A stretch of DNA of 28,996 nt from Leadbetterella byssophila_A (GTDB lineage: Bacteria > Bacteroidota > Bacteroidia > Cytophagales > Spirosomataceae). Location: positions 1 through 28,996 of the forward strand of contig JBEBRR010000052.1 of the NCBI GenBank assembly GCA_040394735.1. The letters are read 5' to 3'. The position numbers and the translations under genes are program-made. The first letter of the stretch is position 1, and each line of letters begins with the position of its first letter. A model generated the notes under the pieces. The model saw only the letters and a program-made list of their open reading frames with translations. It was not told the DNA's origin and made no database searches. This document shows positions 1 through 7,320 of this stretch, piece after piece.

Positions 1-24
1 CACCCTGAGCAATCTTTTTCTGTG

Positions 25-54
25 TCATCCTGAGCTTGTCGAAGGATAGGATGA
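25..54. repeat. Hairpin with CCTGAGCTTGTCGAAGG core (copy 1)
   Basis: The 17-base core CCTGAGCTTGTCGAAGG occupies 29-45. It sits between short inverted arms: TCATCCT (25-31) with AGGATGA (48-54), or alternatively ATCCT with AGGAT tightly around the core. Two related copies occur at 1180-1224 and 13476-13516, each in a different stem. The rest of 1-94 upstream of the adaptor gene holds nothing else I recognise. I recall this core as a widely dispersed intergenic repeat in several phyla, but its function is not known to me. Confidence 0.6.
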
Positions 55-94
55 AACAGGACAGGCTTATTTATCCCTATAACCCAATCAGAAT

Positions 95-1174
95 ATGAAA
101 AAAATAGTGTCAATAGCTGCCCTGGCCCTTCTTTCAGGAGCATGCGGAAAGAAGGAGCGGGCAGAAGAGGCAGAAAAGAAATTCTGCCTCGATGAATCGT
201 TTAAAGCCCGGATAGAGCTTTATACGGCAGATTTTCAAACGGTTACCGAAGGCATCCATCTCACCGGGAGTGTGGAGGCCAATCCCGACAAGGTGGTCAG
301 CTATGTCCCCCTGGTGAGCGGGGTAGTGACATCCACCTATTTTTCACTGGGCGACCGGGTTACCCGCGGCCAGGTGCTGGCCGAGATGCAGAGTACGGAG
401 TTAAGCGGGATGTCAGCTTCCATTACGGGTCTCAACAGCCGGATCAAAGCCGCAGAATCTGCGCTGGTATCCGTACAGACCCTGTTTGATGATGGCCTTG
501 CTTCCCGTAAAGAGCTGGCCGATGCGGTGTCGGAAGTCGAGGTTTTAAAAGCAGAGAAAGTAAGAGCGGAAAAAGATATGAGCCTCTACAGCGGCAATGC
601 CGGGAAAGGCGTATTTCAGATCAGGGCGCCGGCCAGCGGAATCATCACCGGAAAAAATGTCAACCCGGGGGAACAGATTGCCGGCGGCGGACCGGCCCTT
701 TTTACGATCTCGGATCTCCATAATCTTTGGGTGATGGTAAATATTTACGCTTCTAATGTGAACCGGGTTCAACAGGGCATGGACGTCAGCATCACCACAC
801 TCTCTTATCCCGACGATATATTTAAAGGGAGCCTGTCACAGATCTCCCCGGTGTTTGATGAGGAGGCCAGGGTGCTGAAAGGCCGTGTGATTCTTCCGAA
901 CAGCGATTTTAAGCTTAAGCCCGGGATGCTTACCGATGTTACCGCCTGGAAGAAAACCGGCCGCCAGGCAGTGGCCGTGCCTACTTCTGCCGTGGTTTTC
1001 TCCGATAATCAGTATTATGTGCTGGTGTACAAAGACGACTGTCGCATTGAAGCCAGAAAGATTACGGTGGAGGTCAAGAATGAAGATACCTCTTTTATTT
1101 CAGAAGGTTTGGAAGCGGGCGAACAGATCATTTCTAAAAATCAGCTGCTGGTTTTTGAGTCGCTCGGGTTTTAA
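95..1174 (+). CDS. RND efflux periplasmic adaptor lipoprotein (HlyD/CusB family)
   Basis: This is the membrane-fusion subunit of a tripartite RND efflux pump; it would link the inner-membrane pump encoded next to it to an outer-membrane channel. The 359-residue protein starts with a lipoprotein signal whose lipobox ends at Cys17 (LLSGAC), so it is probably anchored by lipid and faces the periplasm. The first barrel-sandwich (lipoyl-like) half lies at about residues 65-100 (VSYVPLVSGVVTSTYFSLGD). A helical hairpin rich in Ala, Glu and Lys follows at about 105-165, then the second lipoyl half at about 170-200 (IRAPASGIITGKNVNPGEQI), then beta-barrel and membrane-proximal domains. The pump gene follows 98 bp downstream in the same direction. 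No outer-membrane channel gene is visible; it could lie to the left of the window. The substrate cannot be read from this subunit. Confidence 0.9.
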   Translation: MKKIVSIAALALLSGACGKKERAEEAEKKFCLDESFKARIELYTADFQTVTEGIHLTGSVEANPDKVVSYVPLVSGVVTSTYFSLGDRVTRGQVLAEMQSTELSGMSASITGLNSRIKAAESALVSVQTLFDDGLASRKELADAVSEVEVLKAEKVRAEKDMSLYSGNAGKGVFQIRAPASGIITGKNVNPGEQIAGGGPALFTISDLHNLWVMVNIYASNVNRVQQGMDVSITTLSYPDDIFKGSLSQISPVFDEEARVLKGRVILPNSDFKLKPGMLTDVTAWKKTGRQAVAVPTSAVVFSDNQYYVLVYKDDCRIEARKITVEVKNEDTSFISEGLEAGEQIISKNQLLVFESLGF

Positions 1175-1179
1175 CGTGC

Positions 1180-1224
1180 GGATCATGTCCCCCTGAGCTT
1201 GTAGAAGGGCGGGGAGTGTGATCC
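1180..1224. repeat. Hairpin with CCTGAGCTTGTAGAAGG core (copy 2)
   Basis: The core at 1192-1208 differs from copy 1 at one base of 17. It lies in the loop of a longer imperfect stem: GGATCA (1180-1185) with TGATCC (1219-1224), then TCCCC (1188-1192) with GGGGA (1211-1215). The element fills much of the 98-bp gap between the adaptor and pump genes, so it should be transcribed within that operon. It could affect mRNA stability or the ratio of the two proteins, but that is inference. Confidence 0.6.
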
Positions 1225-1272
1225 TTCAGACCCGGAAGTTTAACCTGAAGTACAGCAGAACAGAAAAGAAAT

Positions 1273-4200
1273 ATGCAGAAGTTTATTAAAAATATAGTGG
1301 GGTTCTCCCTTAAAAACTCCATCATCGTCTTTTTTATGACGGCCCTGCTGGTGGTGGCAGGTATCATTTCCTACATCCATACACCCATCGAGGCATTCCC
1401 GGATGTGACCAATACGCGTGCGCGGATCATTACCCAGTGGCCCGGCCGGAGCGCTGAGGAGGTGGAAAAGTTTGTGACCCTTCCGCTGATGAAGGAAATG
1501 AATACCATTCCCAAAAAGACCGATGTGCGCTCTATTTCTCTTTTCGGCCTCTCTGTAGTGACCGTCATCTTTGACGATGCCGTAGAGGATTTTTATGCCC
1601 AGCAATATGCCGCTAACCGCTTGCAGGGCGTAGAACTGCCCGAAGGCGCAGAGGCGGCCATCGAGCCGCCGTATGGGGCCACCGGTGAGATTTTCCGGTA
1701 CGTTATCCGGAGTAAAAGACCGGTGAAAGAACTGACGGCCATCCAGGACTGGGTGATTGAGCGGGAACTCGTGGCCGTGCCGGGTGTGGCCGATGTAGTG
1801 AGTTTCGGGGGAGAAGAAAAGATTTACGAGATCAAGATTAACCCTACCGAGCTGGCCAATTATGACCTCTCGCCGCTGGATGTGTACGAAGCCGTCTCCA
1901 AAAGCAATATCAATGTGGGCGGTGACATCATTGAACTTGGAAACCAGGCCTATGTGGTCCGGGGAGTAGGCCTGCTGGAGAGCATGGATGATATTGAGAA
2001 TATTCTTATTGAAGTAAAGGGAAGCAGCCCGGTGCTGGTGAAACATGTAGCGCAGGTGGAGGTGGCGGCCAAGCCCCGCCTGGGTCAGGTAGGTTTGCAG
2101 GATGAAGATGACCTCGTTCAGGGGGTGGTGATGATGCTCCGGGGCGAAAATCCCGGGGAGGTTATCCCGCGGTTAAAAGAGAAAATTGCCGAACTGAATA
2201 CTAACGTTTTGCCCGCTGACGTGAAGATTGAAGCTTTTATTGACCGCACCGAACTGGTTAACGCCACCGTTCATACCGTCACTAAAAACCTCCTGGAGGG
2301 CATTGTTTTTGTGTCGGTGGTGGTGTTTATCTTCCTCTTTAACTGGCGAACCACCGTGATTGTGGCTACGGTCATTCCGTTGTCGTTCCTGTTCGCCATT
2401 ACCATGCTGCGTATCCAGGGGCTCCCGGCGAACCTGATCTCCCTGGGGGCCATTGATTTCGGTTTATTGCTGGAAGGCACGCTGGTGATCGTGGAAACGG
2501 TTTTTGTAGCTATGGAAAAAAAGGCCCATGCCGTGGGCATGAAACGGTTCAATGCCATGAGCAAATCGGGGTTGATCCGCCATAGTGCCGGCAGTGTGGC
2601 GAAGTACATTGTCTTCGCCCAGATCATCCTGATCGTGGCTTTGATTCCTATCTTCTCATTTCAGAAAGTGGAAGGAAAAATGTTCTCCCCCCTGGCGTTT
2701 ACACTGGGTTACGCTCTCCTGGGCTCACTGATCCTCAGCATTACCTATGTACCGGCCATGTGCAAACTGATGCTCACCCGGAACATCAGTGAAAAAGAAA
2801 ATGCCGTTTCGCGCTTTTTTAAGAATAATCTCTACCGGCTCTTTCAGTGGAGCAGCCGGTACAAAAGGGCCACCATCGGGGCTTTCCTGGTGTTCCTTGC
2901 CAGCTGCCTCACCGGCTTTATGTTTATGGGTACCGAATTCATTCCCAAGCTGAACGAGGGAGCGCTCTACGTGAGAGCCACCCTGCCGAACAGTGTCAAT
3001 CTCCGGGAGTCGGTTCGGCTGGCGAAAGAAATGAAAGAGCAGATCCGCGGGTTTAAAGAGGTGAAGTTTGTGCTGAACCAGGTAGGCCGGCCTAACGACG
3101 GTACCGACCCCACCGGTTTTTTCAATGTGGAATTCCACATTCAGCTGCATCCCGAAAAAGAGTGGGCGCGGAAGATCACCAAGAATGAGTTGATTGATGA
3201 GATGCGTTCCCGGCTGCAAACGTATCCCGGCATTGTGTTCGGCTTCAGCCAGCCCATCCAGGATAACGTGGAAGAATACGTGGCCGGGGTGAAAAGCTCC
3301 CTGGTCATCAAAATTTTCGGGGAAGACCTTTTCGAGCTGGAGAAATATGCCGGCCAGGTGGCGGACGCCATCCGTGATGTGGAGGGAATCCGTGATCTGA
3401 ATGTGTATAAAAACATCGGGCTGCCCGAGTTAAGGGTGCAGCTCCACGACAGCAAGATGGCCCGTTACGGAGTAGATATTCACGATGCCCAGGCGGTGAT
3501 CGAAATGGCGATCGGGGGCAGGGCGGCCACCCGTTTCTTCGAAAACGAACGCATGTTTGACGTGCGTTTACGCTTTGACAAGTCCTATCGCGATGATGAG
3601 CAGAAGATCGGTGAAATCCTGATTCCGTCAAAAAGCGGGAAAAAGATCCCGCTAAAAGAGATTGCCACCATTCAGTACCTGACGGGCCCGGCCTTTGTTT
3701 ACCGCGAAGGCAGCAGCCGGTACATCGCTGTGGGCTTCAGCATTGAAGGCCGTGACCTGGGCAGTACCATTGAAGAGGCCAAAGCGCGGGTAGCGGAGAA
3801 AGTGCAGCTTCCGGCAAAACATAAGATGGTGTGGGCGGGAGAGTTTGAAAGCAAGGAGCGGGCTACCGGCCAGCTGGCGGTGATCGTACCGGCCGTGTTA
3901 TTGCTCATTCTTTTCCTGCTGTACTTTAATTTCGGTACGATAAAAGATACGCTTATTGCGGCCAGTACCATTCCTTATGCCTTTATCGGCGGATTTGTAT
4001 CGCTTTGGCTTACCGGCACGGTTTTCGGAATCTCGGCCGGGATCGGTTTTATTATATTGTTCGGGGTAAATACCATTAACAGCATTATCCTCATCGCAGT
4101 CATGAAAGATAACCTGCGAAGAATGAGCCTGAAGGATGCCATTGACAAAGGGGTTCATTCGAGGATCCGGCCCATCGTGATGATCGCGCTGATGGGTTCG

Positions 4201-4356
4201 CTGGGTCTGCTTCCGGCCGCCCTTTCCACCGGTATGGGCTCAGAGATCCAGAAGCCGCTGGCCATCATGATCGTGGGAGGGCTGCTGATCTGCATGGTAC
4301 TTTCACTGACCGTATTACCCCAGGTGTTTTATGGGGTATATAAACGAAAGAAATAG
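1273..4356 (+). CDS. Heavy-metal efflux RND pump (CzcA/CusA family)
   Basis: This is an inner-membrane proton-driven exporter of the HME-RND family. At 1027 residues it has the normal family length. It shows the expected order: TM1 at about 12-34, a periplasmic porter half (IEAFPDVTNTRARIITQWPG, 39-58), TM2-TM6 from about 340, a second porter half (MGTEFIPKLNEGALY), and a C-terminal TM bundle ending about 15 residues after TM12. The TM4 proton-relay segment reads DFGLLLEG...VE, giving Asp395, Glu401 and Glu408. CzcA-type pumps normally have Asp-Asp-Glu at this spacing, so the middle acid is replaced conservatively. The three methionines that bind Cu/Ag in E. coli CusA appear absent: the corresponding segments read ALYVRATLP, FFNVEFHIQL and NVEEYVAG. 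This argues for a divalent metal such as Zn, Co, Ni or Cd, but the substrate is unproven. Confidence 0.93.
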   Translation: MQKFIKNIVGFSLKNSIIVFFMTALLVVAGIISYIHTPIEAFPDVTNTRARIITQWPGRSAEEVEKFVTLPLMKEMNTIPKKTDVRSISLFGLSVVTVIFDDAVEDFYAQQYAANRLQGVELPEGAEAAIEPPYGATGEIFRYVIRSKRPVKELTAIQDWVIERELVAVPGVADVVSFGGEEKIYEIKINPTELANYDLSPLDVYEAVSKSNINVGGDIIELGNQAYVVRGVGLLESMDDIENILIEVKGSSPVLVKHVAQVEVAAKPRLGQVGLQDEDDLVQGVVMMLRGENPGEVIPRLKEKIAELNTNVLPADVKIEAFIDRTELVNATVHTVTKNLLEGIVFVSVVVFIFLFNWRTTVIVATVIPLSFLFAITMLRIQGLPANLISLGAIDFGLLLEGTLVIVETVFVAMEKKAHAVGMKRFNAMSKSGLIRHSAGSVAKYIVFAQIILIVALIPIFSFQKVEGKMFSPLAFTLGYALLGSLILSITYVPAMCKLMLTRNISEKENAVSRFFKNNLYRLFQWSSRYKRATIGAFLVFLASCLTGFMFMGTEFIPKLNEGALYVRATLPNSVNLRESVRLAKEMKEQIRGFKEVKFVLNQVGRPNDGTDPTGFFNVEFHIQLHPEKEWARKITKNELIDEMRSRLQTYPGIVFGFSQPIQDNVEEYVAGVKSSLVIKIFGEDLFELEKYAGQVADAIRDVEGIRDLNVYKNIGLPELRVQLHDSKMARYGVDIHDAQAVIEMAIGGRAATRFFENERMFDVRLRFDKSYRDDEQKIGEILIPSKSGKKIPLKEIATIQYLTGPAFVYREGSSRYIAVGFSIEGRDLGSTIEEAKARVAEKVQLPAKHKMVWAGEFESKERATGQLAVIVPAVLLLILFLLYFNFGTIKDTLIAASTIPYAFIGGFVSLWLTGTVFGISAGIGFIILFGVNTINSIILIAVMKDNLRRMSLKDAIDKGVHSRIRPIVMIALMGSLGLLPAALSTGMGSEIQKPLAIMIVGGLLICMVLSLTVLPQVFYGVYKRKK

Positions 4357-4386
4357 CCTGGGAAAGGCAGTCTGCCCTCCCCAGGC
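4356..4386 (+). terminator. Stem-loop after the RND pump gene
   Basis: GCCTGGG (4356-4362) pairs with CCCAGGC (4380-4386), with an inner GGCAG/CTGCC stem. It begins on the last base of the pump stop codon. No T-run follows, so it is either a weak or Rho-assisted terminator or an mRNA-stabilising hairpin between two convergent genes. Confidence 0.45.
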
Positions 4387-4423
4387 AATCGTAAATAAAT
4401 AGACGATTTCAGATTTACAATCG
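4387..4423. repeat. Degenerate heptamer-type inverted repeat
   Basis: The sequence AATCGTAAAT is followed by ACGATTT and ATTTACAATCG, giving short inverted matches (AATCGT 4387-4392 with ACGATT 4403-4408). The words resemble the heptamers at 7255-7320 and 22784-22852. It lies between the converging 3' ends of the pump and the flavin-barrel gene. The call is weak because the units are degenerate. Confidence 0.3.
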
Positions 4424-4426
4424 CAA

Positions 4427-6205
4427 TTATCCCTGGAATTGAAGCTGAAATGCCCTCACCTGCTTTTCCAGCTCCAGAAGCTCTTCCATCATTTTCTTTT
4501 TATAGTTTTCAGTCTGGCTGTAGATTGCGGGAATCAGCTCCTTGTAGTAGTTGATCCCGTTTTGCAGCTGGTCTCTGAATTTCTGGAGATACTTTACTTT
4601 ACGGAGATCCCGGATACTGGTTTCCACATCTTTCCGGAGGTAATCCACATATAATTTCAGCTCATTGATGAAAACATGGGAACGTGGGATATCGGCCAGG
4701 ATATTGAGTTTGCCGTAGATGTGGCGGATCATCTCTTCTAATGAAAAGGTTCCTGAAAAGTAAGCCAGATTGGGCCCGGGACAAATGGCCACAGCAGGGT
4801 TCTCTTTAGGTTTCAGTAGATCATTGACAAGGTAGGCAGAGGTGGCCAGGCCTTCGCACAAACAGGCTTTTTCGGTAACCGCATCTACTTTTTTCTGAAG
4901 CTCTTCCGGGTCATTTTCTTCCTGCTTAAGCTGTTTTATTTTCAGTGACTGGTATTGCCGGGAGGCCGTACATATCGGCTCATCGGTGAATTCCGTGTTC
5001 GATACCAGGAATTTCTTTACACAGGGACTGCCCGGCCGGTTTTTGGCGATTCGTTCCATGCGCTGTTTTTCCGAAGTGCTGGGGCGGAAGTTGTTGAAGG
5101 GAATGCCCAGGGGAGAAGCATTGCTGACATAGAAATCTTCCGGTACGGCACGGGTCAGTGCGCTGAGCGTTTCAGCGTCTACGGTAGTGGCTTCAGGCAC
5201 CAGCAGGAAAGGACTGCCCCAGCCGGTAGCATCCATTTCATAGTAATTCAGCAGGAAGGCGTTTTCTTCGGCCGTTCCGATACCACCCTGCACGGATATT
5301 CTCATTTTCGGAACCCCGGGGCAGGCCATCCCCTTTGCCTCCAGCGCTTTGCTATATAGTTGAAAAAGTTCGTCTGTCATTTCCGGCCGTTTATTTTTGA
5401 ATTCCTCAAGGATAGGGCCCAGGAGATATCCTTCCGTGGCAAAAGCATGTCCGCCGCAGTTCAACCCCGATTCAATCCGGAATTCAGAAACCCATAAGCC
5501 TTTTTTAGCAAGGAATTTGGCCTGGATCAGTGCTGAACGGAAATCACTGACCTTGAGAATTATTTTCTTGCGAAGCCCTTGCTGCCCGTCAGGGAAAAAA
5601 GCAGGGAAGGTTTCCAGGTAGCTGTACAGCCGTGGGTTCATACCGGCTGACAGCACCACCGAGGATTCCAGCTTACTCTCTGCAAAGCCTTTTAAGGCCT
5701 CGAGGGCATCGCTCCCGCTCTCTTCTCCTGTAGCGGCATAATTCATTTTATCTACTTTGGCCATGATATTGACATCAATGGAGCCGGCCGTTACGCTGTC
5801 TTTCAGCTCCTGCTCAAGCTGCTTTTTTTCGGCTCCTTCCGGCATTTGAGTGTACCGAAGATAGGAGCTTTTCAGAGCAGAAGTGTCGGGGAGCAGTTCA
5901 TAATACCGGGTCAGGTTGCCTTTCTGTGCGAAACTTTCATTTTTCAGCGCTTCCGTTTTACCGTTGATGATCCGGAGCATGGTATCGAGGTAGGCCGTCA
6001 CCCTTTTTGAACGGTACCCTTTTTCCTTTATGGAAATGGGGATGTATTCCCAGCCTTCTTTTTCGGTATGGAACTTTCGCATACGCTCCAGTAAAAAATC
6101 ATCTACAACAGAGGTTACGGAGGAAATCCCGAGGTGAGCTACTTTAACGGGGGTATCTACTGAGTAGGCGAGACCCAGAACCGGAATATGAAAGGTATGA
6201 GGCAT
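4427..6205 (-). CDS. Uncharacterised nitronate monooxygenase-like FMN-barrel protein with Cys-bearing C-terminal region
   Basis: The function is unknown. The barrel resembles the nitronate monooxygenase/2-nitropropane dioxygenase/PfaD group of flavoproteins. The start reads PVLGLAYSVDTPVKVAHLGI, like the barrel start of that group. ESGLNCGGH (245-253) matches the EGxxAGGH strand and SVQGGIGT (304-311) matches the FMN-phosphate loop. DATGWGSPFLLVPEAT (325-340) matches the family's 'GAdgvxxGtrFLat' segment. There is no signal peptide or membrane segment, so it is probably cytosolic. About 110 residues are inserted between the first barrel strand and the FMN part. The region after 385 is not part of a normal nitronate monooxygenase. 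It carries Cys395, Cys412, Cys448, Cys450 and Cys475, then a Lys/Glu/Gln-rich helical, coiled-coil-like tail (about 520-590). A metal or Fe-S site is possible but unproven. On the minus strand a TAATTTG (6228-6234) lies just upstream as a possible -7 element. It is a single-gene unit, divergent from the thioredoxin-like gene. Confidence 0.6.
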   Translation of the reverse strand: MPHTFHIPVLGLAYSVDTPVKVAHLGISSVTSVVDDFLLERMRKFHTEKEGWEYIPISIKEKGYRSKRVTAYLDTMLRIINGKTEALKNESFAQKGNLTRYYELLPDTSALKSSYLRYTQMPEGAEKKQLEQELKDSVTAGSIDVNIMAKVDKMNYAATGEESGSDALEALKGFAESKLESSVVLSAGMNPRLYSYLETFPAFFPDGQQGLRKKIILKVSDFRSALIQAKFLAKKGLWVSEFRIESGLNCGGHAFATEGYLLGPILEEFKNKRPEMTDELFQLYSKALEAKGMACPGVPKMRISVQGGIGTAEENAFLLNYYEMDATGWGSPFLLVPEATTVDAETLSALTRAVPEDFYVSNASPLGIPFNNFRPSTSEKQRMERIAKNRPGSPCVKKFLVSNTEFTDEPICTASRQYQSLKIKQLKQEENDPEELQKKVDAVTEKACLCEGLATSAYLVNDLLKPKENPAVAICPGPNLAYFSGTFSLEEMIRHIYGKLNILADIPRSHVFINELKLYVDYLRKDVETSIRDLRKVKYLQKFRDQLQNGINYYKELIPAIYSQTENYKKKMMEELLELEKQVRAFQLQFQG

Positions 6206-6383
6206 ATGAACAAGCTGGTAAAGGGTACAAATTACCTGCTAAAAACCTGCATAAAAAATGACGGCAATCACATTCGGGTAAGCGCAGGCGAACAGACAGG
6301 AATATAAAATGTGATATCGGTCATACAGGATTGTCGCACGTATTGCTCCGGTTTGGTGTTATACCGGTATTACAAACTTTACA

Positions 6384-6941
6384 ATGACATTTCAGGACTA
6401 CCTCCATTATTTCAGGTCTATTATTGATAAGAGCAATGAAGATCAGACCGCTCCGTACGATAACCCCGATTACATAGAATATACCCGCATGAACTGGTCG
6501 CGCATGAACCGCTGGCTGAAGACGGGCAGGCTTTCAGAAGAATTAACCGTAATCGTCAAAAGCATAAAGGACCCACAGACCTGGATCATTATTACAGAAC
6601 CCTGGTGCGGTGACGCGGCGCACAGTGTGCCTTTTTTTCACATGCTGGCGGAATTGAATCCGATGATCCATGTAGAATATGAGCTGAGAGACAGTGAACC
6701 TTTCCGCATAAACGAGTATCTGACCAAGGGCTCAAAATCTATTCCCAAGGTGATTTTCAGAAATGGGGCGGGAGAAGATCTGGCGGTCTGGGGTCCGCGT
6801 CCGGCCGGATGCCAGGAAGTGTACGCCCGGCTCACGGAAGAAAAAGCAGATTTCGAAACCGTCAAAACCGAAATCCAGAAATGGTACAATGCGGATAAGG
6901 GAGTGGAGGTGCAGGAGGAGCTGGTACAATTATTTCAGTGA
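6384..6941 (+). CDS. Thioredoxin-fold protein with a lone active-site cysteine
   Basis: This is a 185-residue cytosolic protein with no signal peptide. The thioredoxin signature is at 70-82 (ITEPWCGDAAHSV), where the usual CxxC is WCGDA: Cys75 is present but the second Cys is replaced by Ala. The cis-proline is visible in KSIPKVIF (Pro121), followed by the C-terminal half of the fold. It resembles the Pfam Thioredoxin_9 group common in Bacteroidota, whose role is not established. A single Cys would allow a peroxiredoxin- or glutaredoxin-like monothiol reaction, or thiol binding, but not ordinary disulfide exchange. It sits divergent to the flavin-barrel gene (178 bp apart) and ends 4 bp before the convergent yidD. 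The N-terminal 50 residues look helical and are not recognised. Confidence 0.75.
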   Translation: MTFQDYLHYFRSIIDKSNEDQTAPYDNPDYIEYTRMNWSRMNRWLKTGRLSEELTVIVKSIKDPQTWIIITEPWCGDAAHSVPFFHMLAELNPMIHVEYELRDSEPFRINEYLTKGSKSIPKVIFRNGAGEDLAVWGPRPAGCQEVYARLTEEKADFETVKTEIQKWYNADKGVEVQEELVQLFQ

Positions 6942-6970
6942 ATAATTAGGGGACATTTTTGTTATCACTG
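6936..6970. terminator. Possible bidirectional stem-loop at convergent gene ends
   Basis: CAGTGAATAA (6936-6945) pairs with TTATCACTG (6962-6970) with one bulged base. It overlaps the stop codons of the thioredoxin-like gene (plus) and yidD (minus), which are only 4 bp apart. A TTTTTG stretch follows the left arm inside the loop rather than after the stem, so termination activity is uncertain. Confidence 0.3.
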
Positions 6971-7209
6971 TTCGTTTTCTTCTTCACCGGGTCATACCCG
7001 AACCCGCCCCACGGATGGCATCGTGCAATGCGTTTCAGGCCCAGCCAGGTGCCTTTGATCACGCCCCATTCCTGTATACTCCCGATCATGTAATGTGAAC
7101 AGGTGGGGTCATACCGGCAGGCATTGGGAAGAAAAGGAGAGATAGCCCCCTGATAAAACCTTACCAGGAAAATGAACAGGCTTCCCAATGTTTTGTTCAG
7201 AAAATTCAT
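6946..7209 (-). CDS. yidD: Membrane protein insertion efficiency factor YidD
   Basis: This small (87 residues) amphipathic protein is thought to help YidC-dependent insertion of proteins at the inner membrane. The family core is complete: RFYQGAISPFLPNACRYDPTCSHY (17-40), then GxxKGTWLGLKRIARCHPWGGFGYDPV (49-75). The conserved cysteines Cys31, Cys37 and Cys64 are present. Length is normal for the family. In many bacteria yidD lies in the rpmH-rnpA-yidD-yidC cluster. Here it is detached from that cluster, between a thioredoxin-like gene and an acyl-CoA ligase. It may be read from the ligase transcript, 107 bp upstream across the heptamer array. Confidence 0.95.
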   Translation of the reverse strand: MNFLNKTLGSLFIFLVRFYQGAISPFLPNACRYDPTCSHYMIGSIQEWGVIKGTWLGLKRIARCHPWGGFGYDPVKKKTNSDNKNVP

Positions 7210-7254
7210 ATTTAAATATATTGCCGGGAACTACCCTTGCCGGCAGCCCGTTCC

Positions 7255-7320
7255 CAATCGTCAATCGTCAATCGTCAATCGTCAATCGTCAATCGTCAAT
7301 CGTCAATCGTCAATCGTCAA
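7255..7320. repeat. Nine-copy tandem heptamer array (CAATCGT)
   Basis: CAATCGT is repeated exactly nine times (7255-7317), followed by a partial CAA. The copies are identical, which suggests recent expansion or active slippage. The array fills much of the 107-bp gap between fadD and yidD on the minus strand, and its right end contains the TGA stop of the ligase (7317-7319, minus). Because 7 is not a multiple of 3 it can be read in all frames; plus-strand ORFs through it translate as IVNRQSS repeats and are not genes. The same heptamer appears, once and rotated (CGTCAAT), in the element at 22784-22852. Confidence 0.95.

Noticed and set aside
1240..2046. 268-residue minus-strand ORF opposite the RND pump
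   Set aside because: It lies wholly antisense to a well-supported pump gene, is rich in His and Arg as typical of shadow frames, and shows no known motif.
7255..7320. CRISPR array
   Set aside because: The units are 7 bp with no spacers and no cas genes; it is a simple tandem repeat.
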